Source of the DNA: Setaria digitata | Lineage: Eukaryota > Nematoda > Chromadorea > Rhabditida > Setariidae | Length of the DNA: 64,000 nt | Direction of reading: 5' to 3' | Assembly (NCBI GenBank): GCA_003640385.1 | Contig: RCAB01000101.1 | Span: forward strand, 105,514 to 169,513 | Part shown: in pieces, positions 23,191 to 35,000 of the stretch | Layout: every line of letters starts with the position of its first letter | How positions within the stretch are numbered: position 1 is the first letter of the stretch | The notes under the pieces: generated by a model | Databases searched by the model: none | Told to the model about the DNA's origin: nothing | What the model saw: the letters and a program-made list of their open reading frames with translations, nothing else | Made by a program: the position numbers and the translations under genes

Positions 23191-24494
23191 CTTTTTACTC
23201 TTAAGATAGCCGTACTGTGCTTGTACCTTATGCTGCCAGTTATGATATTCACACTACGTCTCATTTATTACATACATTTTGAACGTTATTTTGCTTTTGT
23301 TGATAACTTTTCTTGCCAGTTCGAATAACAAGCACTTCCGAAGTAAAGCGAACAAATACGTGGAACAGTTTTATCTAAATCAGTCACTTCTATGTAATTT
23401 ATATATTTTTTTATAGTTAATTTTTATGGATGCCAACATGGGATAAAAGCGAGCTACAACTAGTTTGTTTTGTTCACTATCTCTTATTCTTCTTTTAGAC
23501 GGTATTTTAGCGAAGTATCGCTAAATACAGAATGACTGCATATTGTTTAGGGAACTAATTATAGTTAATTTGGTACAATTATAGTTGCTAGAAAATAGCG
23601 GTAACTTTTAAGCCAATTTTAAGATGCTGATTACTTGTGAATTTCGAGATATTCCGATGAACATATTTGTTGAGAGTATCTTCAGATATCTGAATTTGAG
23701 ACTAAGTAGTGCTTTTGGAAATCTGAAGCTTCACAAATTGCGTTACTAAAAGTGCGATTTGTCAGGCAATGTCAATTCACTGCCACAGATGTTAATTTTG
23801 CTGTTCATACTGATGCATCTTGTGCTAAAATATTCTACCGCCGTTTTCTGATTTCCATTTTAAAACATTTTCATCCTTATGAAAGCTACCTGCAGAATTT
23901 CAATAAATATCATGTTATTCTGAAATTTAAAGTAAAGTTTCATGATGCTTGTGGCATTTTGTTGAAATTTGTAGGACTTTGATGTTTCAAGACCAAAATA
24001 CATGTAAAATCAGTGTTCAAGACGACCATTGTTAATTTTGCACTCTGTTGATTTCACTGGAGGTGACTTCCATACTTATCTCAAATAGTTTTCCATTACT
24101 GATGTATTAGTTATCGCAAGGACAAGTGTATTCGCAAATTTTTGGTTTTTGTCTGAAAATTTTCATTAGTAATATATCATTAGCCGGTATATTTGGAAGT
24201 GGTTCCTTTCTACGTATGAAAGCAAACCTTTGATTGGAAATGGATGGATGATAGAGTAGTAGTTAGTTGCAGAAGTACGTTAGTGACTCATTAATTCTTT
24301 TTTATTGAACTTTTGTCGGCTGAATACTAATTTCTTAAGCAAGAATAATTTGATTCTCTCTTATTCATCGTTTGATTGGAAAATAGATTGTTTGTGATTT
24401 CACCATTTTTGCAGGTTGGTACTATTATTTATCCTGCTAAACATAGTTATATGCTAAAATTTCAACTTTTAAACAGTAACAGAATCGGAGAAAC
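23191..24494. other. Intergenic spacer san-1 / POLR3H
   Basis: About 1.3 kb of moderately AT-rich DNA. One open stretch (23752-23982) has no start context, splice signals or domain. A pyrimidine-containing acceptor (caacttttaaacag, ending at 24476) lies 18 nt before the POLR3H ATG and is a good trans-splice candidate. Confidence 0.5.
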
Positions 24495-26388
24495 ATGTTC
24501 GTGCTGGCACTGTTGGAGGACACTGTACGGATTAAACCACATCAGTTTGGGGAACAATTTGAACCGGTAAGTGATTTTGAAATATGTGATGATATGATAC
24601 GAGCATTTGTACTAGTAAAAATTTCTATTCCTGGTTCATCCTGTTAAAGTTGCTGCATATGAAATATGAAAATAAGAGTGGTTTTGCTCTTAGTTTTCTG
24701 AGAAAATTTGGAAATCGGAATGACTGATGTGATTATTTTTTATGGACTAGTTGCAAATATATGGAATTTTTGGTGACATTTATAGCAGATGAATAGGACT
24801 AGAATTCCCAGGAAAGCGGAACAAATATATTTATTTTATGGTAAAAAAAAAATGCAAATTGAAAAGCGATATTTTCCAGATGCTAATGAAACGTTTAAAC
24901 GAGCAGTTCGCTAACAAAGTCGTGCCCGGTTTAGGTCTATGTATTATAATATATGATCTCGTCGATATCGGTGTGTCATATATACTACCGGGTGATGGCA
25001 GTACACATACAAAAGTTAAGGTAAATTGGAATTAGACACTTGAGAAACTTGTAGTTTGAATAAAATTTTCCAGATTTTATAATTGTTTGGCAACCCATTA
25101 GTTATACTAATTACTGCTATGTAAGAAACAAAATTATGTTTTAAAATGCTAATCGTATTTCCCATTTTTTTTAGTAGGTAGATTCGAAAATATTAAGAAA
25201 CATATAATATAGCTAAATAATTTTTTTTTTTAAACTCCTTACTCATATCCGTGGATAAGGTGGTGCAGTAGTCTAGACAGAATTAAAATGTGTAATGTAG
25301 CGGTCAAAGTTGATACTGTTCTAATTTCTTTTCAATCGAGAAATTCCTGTAAAGATCAGCGTACGAATCCGAATAGCTTCAGTTTCGATTTGTTGTATTC
25401 CGACCATTTATTGATGAAGTTATTGAAGCGAAAGTTCTGTCAAGTAACGCTGAAGGATTGATGCTGTCAGTTGTATTTTTTGAAGATATATTTATACCAG
25501 CACATCGATTGCCGCAGCCGTCGGTTTTTGAAGAAGAAGAACAGGTTGGAGTTGAATTCCTGGTTAACATGAAACAGAAAAGTAGTGGTTTTGATTATTA
25601 AGATGTTATTTCTTTTTCTTATGCACTAAAGCGCGTAATATGGTGGTGTTTGCCAATTTTTTTTTTTGTTTGAATGAAAATTTATCATGCACACAGATTT
25701 GGTATTGGGAATATCAGCCTGAAGATGGACAATCTGCTAAACTATACATGGATCCCGGTAAAACTGTTCGTTTCCGAGTTATCGAAAATATTTTCAAGTA
25801 ATTAGTTTCTATTCTAATATTATGATTGCAAAATGTGTCCACGTTTAAAATAATGGGAAAGTAGAACATACACAAGGGAATAGGGAAGCATGGATTTTAG
25901 TGTTACGTGGTGTTACCTTACAAAGCCTGATAGTTAACAGAAAGATATTGTGGACAGATAACTGTAAACATGAAGCTAGAGTATTCTCTGCATCATTTAA
26001 ATATGTTGATGATAGTAGCTGTTATATATTATATTATAAAATATTTTAAGCAAGGCCAGCATTGTTCAGCAAATGAAATTGTGGAGCATAGGTTATACTT
26101 CCTTTTCCAGAAGAATGAAAAGTTTACACCCTTAACTATCAGTAGATCATGATGCAAAAACCAGGTTCAGGACCTTGATATTTTAGGGACGTAGATCCTG
26201 ACAGTAGCCAAGACGAAATGAAACGGGAGAAGTCATATCAGATCATTGGATCAATGGCAGAAACAGGATTAGGATGTGTGTTATGGTGGGCTCCAAACGA
26301 GGAAAGTATGAAAAATGAAGGAGACGAAAGTGAAGGAGACGAAGAGATGATGGAGGAGGAGGAGGAAAAAGAAAGAATCGAAACATAG
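24495..26388 (+). CDS. POLR3H: DNA-directed RNA polymerase III subunit RPC8 (Rpc25/POLR3H)
   Basis: Stalk subunit of RNA polymerase III, the Pol III counterpart of Rpb7, working with CGRP/RPC9 in initiation. Exons: 24495-24566, 24880-25020, 25383-25544, 25697-25797, 26187-26388; 225 aa, in frame. The N-terminal Rpb7-like domain starts MFVLALLEDTVRIKPHQFGE and continues NKVVPGLGLCIIIYDLVDIG and PGDGSTHTKVK. The Rpc25 OB/S1-like domain follows: FRFVVFRPFIDEVIEAKVLS, SVVFFEDIFIPAHRLPQPS, IWYWEY, LYMDPGKTVRFRVI. The family's C-terminal IIGSMAETGLGCVLWW is intact. Beyond that WW the protein carries an extra, very acidic tail of about 30 residues (E/D/K/M-rich) that makes it longer than the roughly 204-aa human protein. 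GTF3C3 on the same strand acts in the same Pol III pathway. Confidence 0.95.
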
Positions 26389-27410
26389 CAATCCATAAGA
26401 CTTTCAAGTGGTGGACATCATCTCAACAGCAAATAATTTTGTTTTGATTTCAGTGGATGTTTTTTTTTTTTCCCCTCCCCCCTTCTTCTCTTCCCTTTCC
26501 ATATGATTTATTCAGATATATTTGGAATTAAATTTTCTCTAACCAAATAGCATTCATTATTTGCAAAAAAAAAAATCAAATTGCTCCTCATGGTGTACAG
26601 GTGTATGTTGGAGAAAAATGTCGTAGCTTTTGTGCTGTAATAGCTGATTAATAGAACTGGCAAGGTTCCCGATAAATGTGGTACATATTAAAGAAAAAAA
26701 AAAAAAGAAAAGGAGACAAGAAAAAAAAAAAAATTGGGACTAAGCTAATAATTGGGATTACGTGGGTAGTTTGTGGCTTATTAATTTGTATTATATTTTG
26801 TTGTGTTGTATTATAAGTTAAATGATACGAACATCTGTGTTGTATGATAGTACTTTTGTTTCTCATTCCTGTCAATGCGATACCGGAAAGTTTGATCGTG
26901 TAGAAAGAGAAAGAGGAAAATTTCAGTTTAGGATTAAAATGAAGATAGATGCAATGTATTTTTTTATTCTTTCCTGTAAGTTACAAGTAACTGAGTTCTG
27001 ATTTTCATGTTTTTATTCATAAAAAAAAAGGGATTTGAACAGGAATGCAAAGTAGGGAGTGAGTTAGTGTGAGGAAGTTTTTTCGGATTGTAATATGGAT
27101 TTTAGAATTGTGTAGAATAGGGCAACGGGAGAAATATTATATATATATGGAGTTCTTTTCTTTTTTTTTTTTCTTTTTGCCAAGTGAGTTTCGATGAAAC
27201 AGTTGGAAATCAGAAAAGTGGGCAGTTTATTTTCGCTTCGTTGCGATTTGAGAAGCTAGGAAAATTTTTATCATGTTATGTTTATAGCTTATAAAATTCG
27301 AACTGATGGATTATTGAGTCGTTGTCATTTAGTCATTTAGCTCTATCGCTGTCGGACGTGTTTAGAAGGCAGCCTAGGGATTCACTGTGCTTTTTTTTTT
27401 TTGTAGAATA
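26389..27410. other. Intergenic spacer POLR3H / pinin
   Basis: About 1 kb of AT-rich DNA with poly(T)/poly(A) runs and no exon-like segment. At its 3' end a long pyrimidine run followed by gtag (AG at 27405-27406) lies 4 nt before the pinin ATG and is a strong candidate trans-splice acceptor. Confidence 0.55.
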
Positions 27411-30038
27411 ATGATGGAGCTGGATGTATTGAGTGCCGATATATCGAAAGCGTACGATGACTTACGATCTATCGAGGAATCAATCATATCATTATCGGGA
27501 AAGGAAAGGTGACTTGTTGATCATTATATAAATTCTCTTGTAAAGTGTGGTGGGCTTTTTTTTTTTGATTTTTGGAGGTTATTGTAGTCTTGATTACTGC
27601 TTCCACTGTTACATCAGCCGTTGGGTTTTGTGCCAGAGATAGAGGAAGGAAAAATTCCCTTTTTTAGTTTCTGAAACAAATTGAAGTTTCCTGTTAACGG
27701 GGATGGTTTCAAAAGATTTTCGAGAAGATCGCAGTTTAAATATATATTGAAGTCGAATACCCAAATTCATTTTACACTAATTGTGTGTAAATATTTTAGG
27801 TTCGGTACGGGCAGGAGACGTATTTTGGATTCTAGTAGCCGTCCTGGTAATTATGGATTTGAAAGGTATGCTTTCATAACACTCTTTTATGTTGTATTAT
27901 TTTGTTATAAATTATTTGATTTTTTACAGGCGTGATGCGCGCACAGTAAGCTTGGATTCATCAGGACCGAATAAGCGCCGTTTAGTTATATCGGCCGAGA
28001 ATGAGTAAGTTCTGGTTTTCATGCAAACTTTCAATACAATACAGAAACACTGCTTTTGATCCGCTACACAAAAATGATCATTTTCGAAGATCTAGGTTCT
28101 CAAGTGGAATTCGAGGGCTAAATTTTGATCATCAGTTATAATGCCAGCCATTGCTGAAATGTGCATGGTTTGTTCAGACGTGAAATTTCACCAGTAAATG
28201 ATTGCAGTTTATATGAGGGTTCGGATAAGCGGGCACGTTATGATGATAGAGAAGATGAGACTGTACGGCGAACAGTGCAATCATCGGTTGTAATGCCAGC
28301 CATTGAAACAAAATCGCGTAAAGCTGCCATATCTGAGTTAAAAGGGACAGAGAAGAAGGAAGTTAACGTGAGGTCAGATTCTGTTTTGCTTCTATAAACA
28401 AAAATGAAGAGCGAATTCCAAAAAGAATTCCTGCAGAGGAGGGGAGGAACGGGGAAAGGGTGGTAGCAGGAACTGAATTGAGGATTTGACATAGTATGTG
28501 TTCCCGTACGTATGGTTCGTTTTTCATGACAATTATGCTACTCGAGAACTGTTATACTTATGCTCTATCTCAATATTTTTTTTTCGGGATTAAAATTCAC
28601 ACATTTGCAATATAATATAACAGAAAAGGAGTTTACTTTGTTCAGGAATCGTCGCATGTTTTCGAACTTATTGCTGGGAACACTGCAGCGTTTTCAAATG
28701 GAGGAAAAAAAAATATCGTCAGTGGAGAAAGTTCAGGTGTCATTTTTTGATCAGTCTCATTTTTTTGGAGGTTAGTCGGCGGATTTTTCAAATATTAGTG
28801 CACTGAATTTGCAGGCCGAGAAACAAAAAGAAGTTGAAAGGCGTTTGCGGGAATCAGAAGAAGAAGAGCGTGAACGACTAGCTCGGGAAAAAGCTGCTCT
28901 TCTTGGGAAACGTCGTGAGAAAGAACGTTTGATCAAATCATTACAGCGAAGGAAAGCAATTATACAATATGTAAGTTTCAAAAAAAACATTTTTTTTTTC
29001 GCCTGACTTCCAGTCTAGTAAGCGCATCATACAGCAGTGACTTTACTGAAAGATTACATAATTTTATGGCCGAGACTGTTTCCTAGGTTTGTTTTATTAT
29101 TTTAAAATGAATATATTGGTTTCAGGCAGAGCAAAAGCAAGAACATTACCGCAAGTTGCAGAATTTCATCCAGACACAAGCAAAGCCACCGATATTTTAT
29201 TTGCCTGCAAAACATACATTGAGAACCCTCGAGCTTTTGAAAGTGTCTTCGAAGAAGATCGATGGTAATTATATTAAAGATTTACATATGTTAGACAAGA
29301 GCATCTGTTTTGCCAAGCGACAGTTTGTTTTGTCAAATAGCGGTAATGGATTTCTAATATATTTTCCGGATTTAATTTCAGAACTTATTGAGCATCGGCG
29401 CCAGCAGATGGAGGCTGACCTTAAGACTCCTGAAGATAAGCAAGTGGATGAGAGCGAATCTGACGGAGAACATTCTGAGGCCTCAACTGCTTTACGATCT
29501 ACTACAAAACTGAACACGGCAGATGCAAATCAGATGGCAGACAGTGGAGTTAGTGGCAAAAAGCTTGATGGTGATAAGGTTAAGGAAAGAGAAGTGGTGG
29601 GGGAGGTATCTATGGAATCATCATTGCAGGTAATTTCCAAGGTTATCTGGCTTATTCTTTTGTTGTTATTTATCCCTCGTATCCAGCTGGCAATCCAGTA
29701 AATAGTGCTTTTCATTTCTTTAAATGTTTCTTAAATTCCCTGCCAATTATTCGTTGGGGGTTTATTTCTTGAAATTTCCTGCGTTATTCCGAATTTGTAT
29801 ATTTGAATAGCTTCTTGGCCTCATTAAACATTTCTGGATGATTTGCTAACCTTCTTTTAAGGATTTTGGAGGAGAAGATTGTATGAATGGGGATGAAACA
29901 AGAGGTTCGAAACAACTGCATGAAGACGAGGAGGAAACAGGTAAGAATAATAGTCGTAGTGACAGTGAACCTCCGGGGGATGAAACTGAAATTGATCAGG
30001 ATGACTCTCGTGTTGCATTCGCTGACGAAGATGATTAA
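27411..30038 (+). CDS. PNN: Pinin homologue (PSAP/exon-junction-associated splicing factor)
   Basis: Nuclear protein of the pinin/SDK/memA family; in animals pinin joins RNPS1 and SAP18 in the PSAP complex and influences splicing. Exons: 27411-27508, 27800-27865, 27930-28004, 28178-28372, 28646-28736, 28815-28970, 29126-29264, 29382-29629, 29862-30038; 414 aa, in frame. Features: N-terminal helix DISKAYDDLRSIEESI; basic R/G segment (FGTGRRRI); the conserved VQSSVV stretch near residue 108; the pinin core RNRRMFSNLLLGTLQRFQ (about residues 144-162); a charged coiled coil (EKQKEVERRLRESEEEER); then KLQNFIQTQAKPPIFYLPAK. The C-terminus is acidic (ESESDGEHSEAS, DETEIDQDDS). The long RS-rich tail of vertebrate pinin (about 717 aa) is absent. 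The GT within the last exon (29941) is not needed as a donor: reading through stays in frame to TAA. Confidence 0.92.
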
Positions 30039-32014
30039 TGATATAAAAAAATTTCGAGTAAGTGTTCTTGTGAACTTTATTTAACAGATGTCCTAGCTTT
30101 TTGATGGGATGATTAAGATAAGAACTCGTTAGTTATGAGCAGATGAAGATTTGTATAATAGAAAGGATCATATTTTTCTGAATTAGTACAGTATGCTTTT
30201 GAAGTAAAAAGACGATAATTTAATGTTTTTGGGCTATACTTTTGAAAGTTTTATATTTAGAATAGGTTTAATTTCCTTTTTTGTTATGATCCATCTGTTT
30301 TCGTAGAACGCTGTTCCAAGATTCGGATTTTGACCAGTAAATTTAGCTAATAGCTAACACTGGTCCTGTGGAATTTTTAAAAAAGCATCATTATCAAGCC
30401 TTCTTCTTTCCATTTATTCCTAGTTCGGTTATCTTTGTTTTGTTAAAGCTAATATTCGTAGAAATTTATTATCCTGACAATATATTTCAGGTTCCGTAGC
30501 TTTTTTTCGTTCCAACTTCCTTTTCAGCTGTAATTTCTTTACAGCTATGACATTCGACATGCATGTGTATTACTGTTGCAGCGTTACTTTTTTTTCAGTA
30601 AGCAACCTTTCATTTATTTCCGCTTGAAGTTTATTTTAAAAAAAAAAATGAAATCAGAGCTTTGTTTTCCGGTAATAATTGCACGATCGGGAGTTACTTG
30701 CAGTTTGTTTTAATATCAGTTTCATGACTTTACTTTTGTGAACACTTTTTTACTTGGGAGACTTAAAGCTTAGTTGTATTCCATTCTGTTCCGTTATCAC
30801 ACACTTTTCCAGCTTGTTTTGGTATTGTTTTTATGTCTAGTGATAAATCTTTTTTTTTTCCGCGATGATATGTAACAACAAACATACCTTCAAACTTTGT
30901 ACAATAATTTATGCAAGTAGTGGTTAATGTAGTGACTGGGAATGGAAAATGAATGCAAGATTGGGATGAGCTTCACGATTGCTACTAATTGCTCCTTACT
31001 TTTCCTCTATTTAAGTATTACAGTTATTTTTATTCTTAGTTACAAAGCTCAAATTTAGTACTGAAATTCCATCATAAACAACTTGCGTATATTTATGATG
31101 TAAATGAGAAGTGAGGAACATATAAAAGAGGAAGAAAAGGATGAACAGAACTGGAATATATTCTCGAATTTGTGCCAATTTGTATACAATTTCTATGACA
31201 AATAATATTATATTGGCGGTTTCAATAATATTTCAGTACCCTTATGCACACCATACATTAGTGTGGATGAGATTTATCTGTTATACATGCAATCTCAAAT
31301 CAGGCGAGATAATGAACCTATCGATGGCAAGATTACAGAATTCATATAAGTGATTAACTCTATTGCTTAGCAAAATCACTTTGAACAAGCTTCATTCCTG
31401 TTGTTTCTGATTAAAGTGATTCGTTGATATATGAAAGTCGATTTGTCAACTTTACAAGATTGGTAATAAAAGAAAAAAAAAAAAAAAAATGCAAAACCTG
31501 CGGAGGGATATAATTGCTGTGTTGTTTGGTCAGTTCAGTCTGTTTTTGCGATATTCACAAAAACTTTCTTGATTTGGAGCTAGACAGATTTATGTTACAA
31601 TGGTATATCGATGAATGAGGATGTTAAACAGAAACAGCGTAGGATTCGTTGAATTCCTGTAATTTTTTTTCTGAAATAACAGAATATAAGTAGATTTCAA
31701 AACTCTATGACAGTAAATTTGATTATTATCGAGAGTGCTGATCGTTATGAGCCTTCTTTTTTTTTTTTTTTTAATATAATGCTTTAAATGTACAGAGGCT
31801 TTATACAAATATAGAAATAATGCTTGATTTGTGTTTTCAATAAACTTACGATGATTGAAACATAACGATTGTGAGAAATTAACCGTGTTTTTTTTTTTTT
31901 GAAAAAGAAACATTTAAAATTTCCATTTAGATAAATTTAGTGATGAGGTGATGATTGTAAATAAGGAATGGAAGTCTTACATTTCAGATGATACAATTCG
32001 AAAAAAAAGATCAG
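30039..32014. other. Convergent intergenic region pinin / K+ channel
   Basis: About 2 kb containing the 3' flanks of two convergent genes. It is AT-rich with several poly(T) runs and no splice-flanked open exon on either strand. An AATAAA occurs near 31463 on the plus strand, too far from pinin to assign confidently. Confidence 0.5.
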
Positions 32015-35000
32015 TCACATTGTTGGTGCATCAGGTGGGCCATTGTGTTTTGTAATTAATGGTTCTTTTGTTGTTTGTTTTTCGCGAAGTAGTTGAACAC
32101 GCCTTTGTATCATAGCAGGTTGTTGTTTTACCTGAAATTTAAAGAAAAAAATAAACAAATAAAAATATTTTTTTCTTTGCGATCCCTTAACTATTGGTAC
32201 TTTTTTCTTTTTCAAACTATTAATTATCCAATTAAATATTTAAACAGTTGCTAGGCATATCTTTTTTAATACTATCAAATATCTTATCTAGGAAGACGAG
32301 GCTGAAATATATGTGGATATATATATTCATCTTCCTAAATCAAATATTTGAAAAGCTTCTTAATGAATAATATTTCACCTCATTATGCAATTTTACATTT
32401 GTAATTTACCATTAATCAAATAGGAAGTGAATTTTCAAGAGAATGTTAAGGCTTACTTGGTCAAGACTAAGAACACCACGACGTTTCTTAGGTAATTTGG
32501 AACGAGCTTGTGTATGGGAATAAAACAGAGCAAAATTGCTAACTATTACCTGAAAAAAAAAAAGCAAAAAAGGATTGTTCAAGTTTAAATCGTAATGATT
32601 TTCTAAGAATTTTGTGATAATTTGAAAAAAATTGCCTGATACAATTATGAGTTTTGGAAAAGAAGTTGGCTGTAATTTAATCAGCTCACTATCATACGGA
32701 AGGATTTGAACCGAAAGAAATAGGTATAGGTTGATAATTATATAATTATTATCATTTTGTGTATTTTGTTCACTGTTTTAAAATATTGATATTTATTGCA
32801 GTTGTTTTTAATTTGCTGGATATTCGGTTTAATCTGTTGTTACTTTAATATTAATATTTAATATTTAAATTAATTACTTTAATAATATGTAGCATTAATA
32901 CTATTGTCATTATCATTTACAATAGTTATAGTGACATTAATACTAATAATAATAAAAGCAATAAATAAAATTGTTTAAAACTATTGTTACTATTGCTATA
33001 ATCATTACTGCAGATATTATCACTGCTTTTAACAGTACTGTTATCAAATATCACTAACAGGAACAGGCAGTGCAATAGTTAAAACACCAGTAAGGGCACA
33101 CACTGAACCAATGATACGTCCCAGATATGTATGCGGTGTCATATCACCGTAACCAATTGTTGTCATTGTGACAATCTATAATTTTAATTTATTTGAAAAA
33201 AAAAAATAATAATAAAATATAACTTTTTTCAAAGTTTCCAATTGTGTCTTTTCGATGTTGCTCAATTCACAGTGTATGCAGCGGTCGGGAAGAATTATGA
33301 AATGAAAATAAGTCAAATTGGAAGATAAAATTTTCAATTTTGAAAATAGTGAAGAAAATAAACGAGCAACTTACAGCCCACCATAATCCCAGCGGAATGC
33401 TTTGAAACTGATTTTCTGGATTCACTTCAATTCGCTCCGCATAATAAACCAATGATGCAAATACGACAATACCAAGAACCAAAAAAAACACCAATAACAT
33501 CAATTCTTTGGCACTTGCCCTTTAAAATGTTGCATTTATTTCTCAGTTATTTTATATTGGCTTTATTAAAAAAAAAATTAGATTAGATGGCTAAATATTA
33601 TATTATAATATGTAAATTAGAACCTGAAAGTATGCATGAGAATCTTGAGGCCACTAGAATGTTGGGTAAGTTTGAATAGGCGCATAATTCGAATAATTGA
33701 AAAGAATTCGAGATCCGCTGTAGAACCATAAGTTGTCATTAGTAAATCCAAATAAAATGTAAATGTTGCTATGAGATCTATTATATTTACCTGCAAATAA
33801 AAGTGCCTGTAAAATGTTGCATTTATTTATTATAAATATTATCAGCGAAGTTTTTAAATCTATGCTTAATTTTCGAACGAAAAATTCTCCCTATTTAGGA
33901 AAAAGAAAAAAAAATTGCTTATGCATAAACTGAATTATTTCTCAAACCTATTATTTTTGCCATTTCAGCACAATTCAACAATTCTAATTTGTTAACTATT
34001 TGTGAAAGCAAATTAAAGCAACGATGGAGGAATCAAATAAATTTGCCTAAAAAAGCAAGAATTCGAAATAACTAACTGTTTAATATCATGGTTTGAAATC
34101 AAATCATATTTGTTTATTTTTGTCAGAGTTAAAAAAAAAAAACAACTAATCCATAAGTTGGAGGATCTTGCTGATAATAATAAGAAAAGAATGGAATACT
34201 GGAAATAAATATTTATCTATTCATTTCCAAATAGCTATAAGCTTACCGGAGTTTTAAAATACTTAATTTTGCTAGGACAAGTTATAAATCGGATGAATAT
34301 CTCTATTGTAAACCATATATTACATACAGCTTCAACTATCTGAAATTGTTGATCAAATTTTGACGTTAATAAAGCATTTCTGATCAAATAATATTTCAAT
34401 TATGCAGAATACAAAAACGAAAAAAAAGAGCATGTGAAGTAGTGAAATATTAGTAAGATTAGTTGAAAAATTTACTAAAAAACCAGGATGCGGTCTGGAA
34501 TTTTGTTTGTCAATACCGATTGTACCGGTGCGATATTTAGTTGGAAAACTGATGGTCCGGTGATGTCGACCGGTAATATTAATTTGTAAATCATCCAGTT
34601 CGGCAACCCGTAAACCGGGATGTGTTTTAAGACAAAATACAAAGATAGCTATGATTAAGAAGAAAACTGATACAACAGCAATTACCTGAAAGCACAGAAA
34701 TTATTAGAAGGTGCTCAAAATAATTAAGATAATATGTTTAAAAATTTATTAAATCAGTGAAATCAGAAAGGTGTGCATCGTCGATTATAAAATGTATTTA
34801 ATTAATTTTTTTTTTCGGCTTATTCTTTATTGCAAATTTTTTAAAGCTATAAATTGAAACGGAAATTAGTTTAATATCTACACTTTAACATACATATAAT
34901 GGATTGCAGTAAAATTTTAGATTTCGTTAATTAATTATTTAGTCCAAGCTAATTCTCTTTATCTGCTTCAGATCATCTACTGGATTTTTTTGCCAGTGAG

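Noticed and set aside
23752..23982. 76-aa open frame between san-1 and POLR3H
   Set aside because: No splice sites, start context or domain; it is probably intercistronic or UTR sequence.
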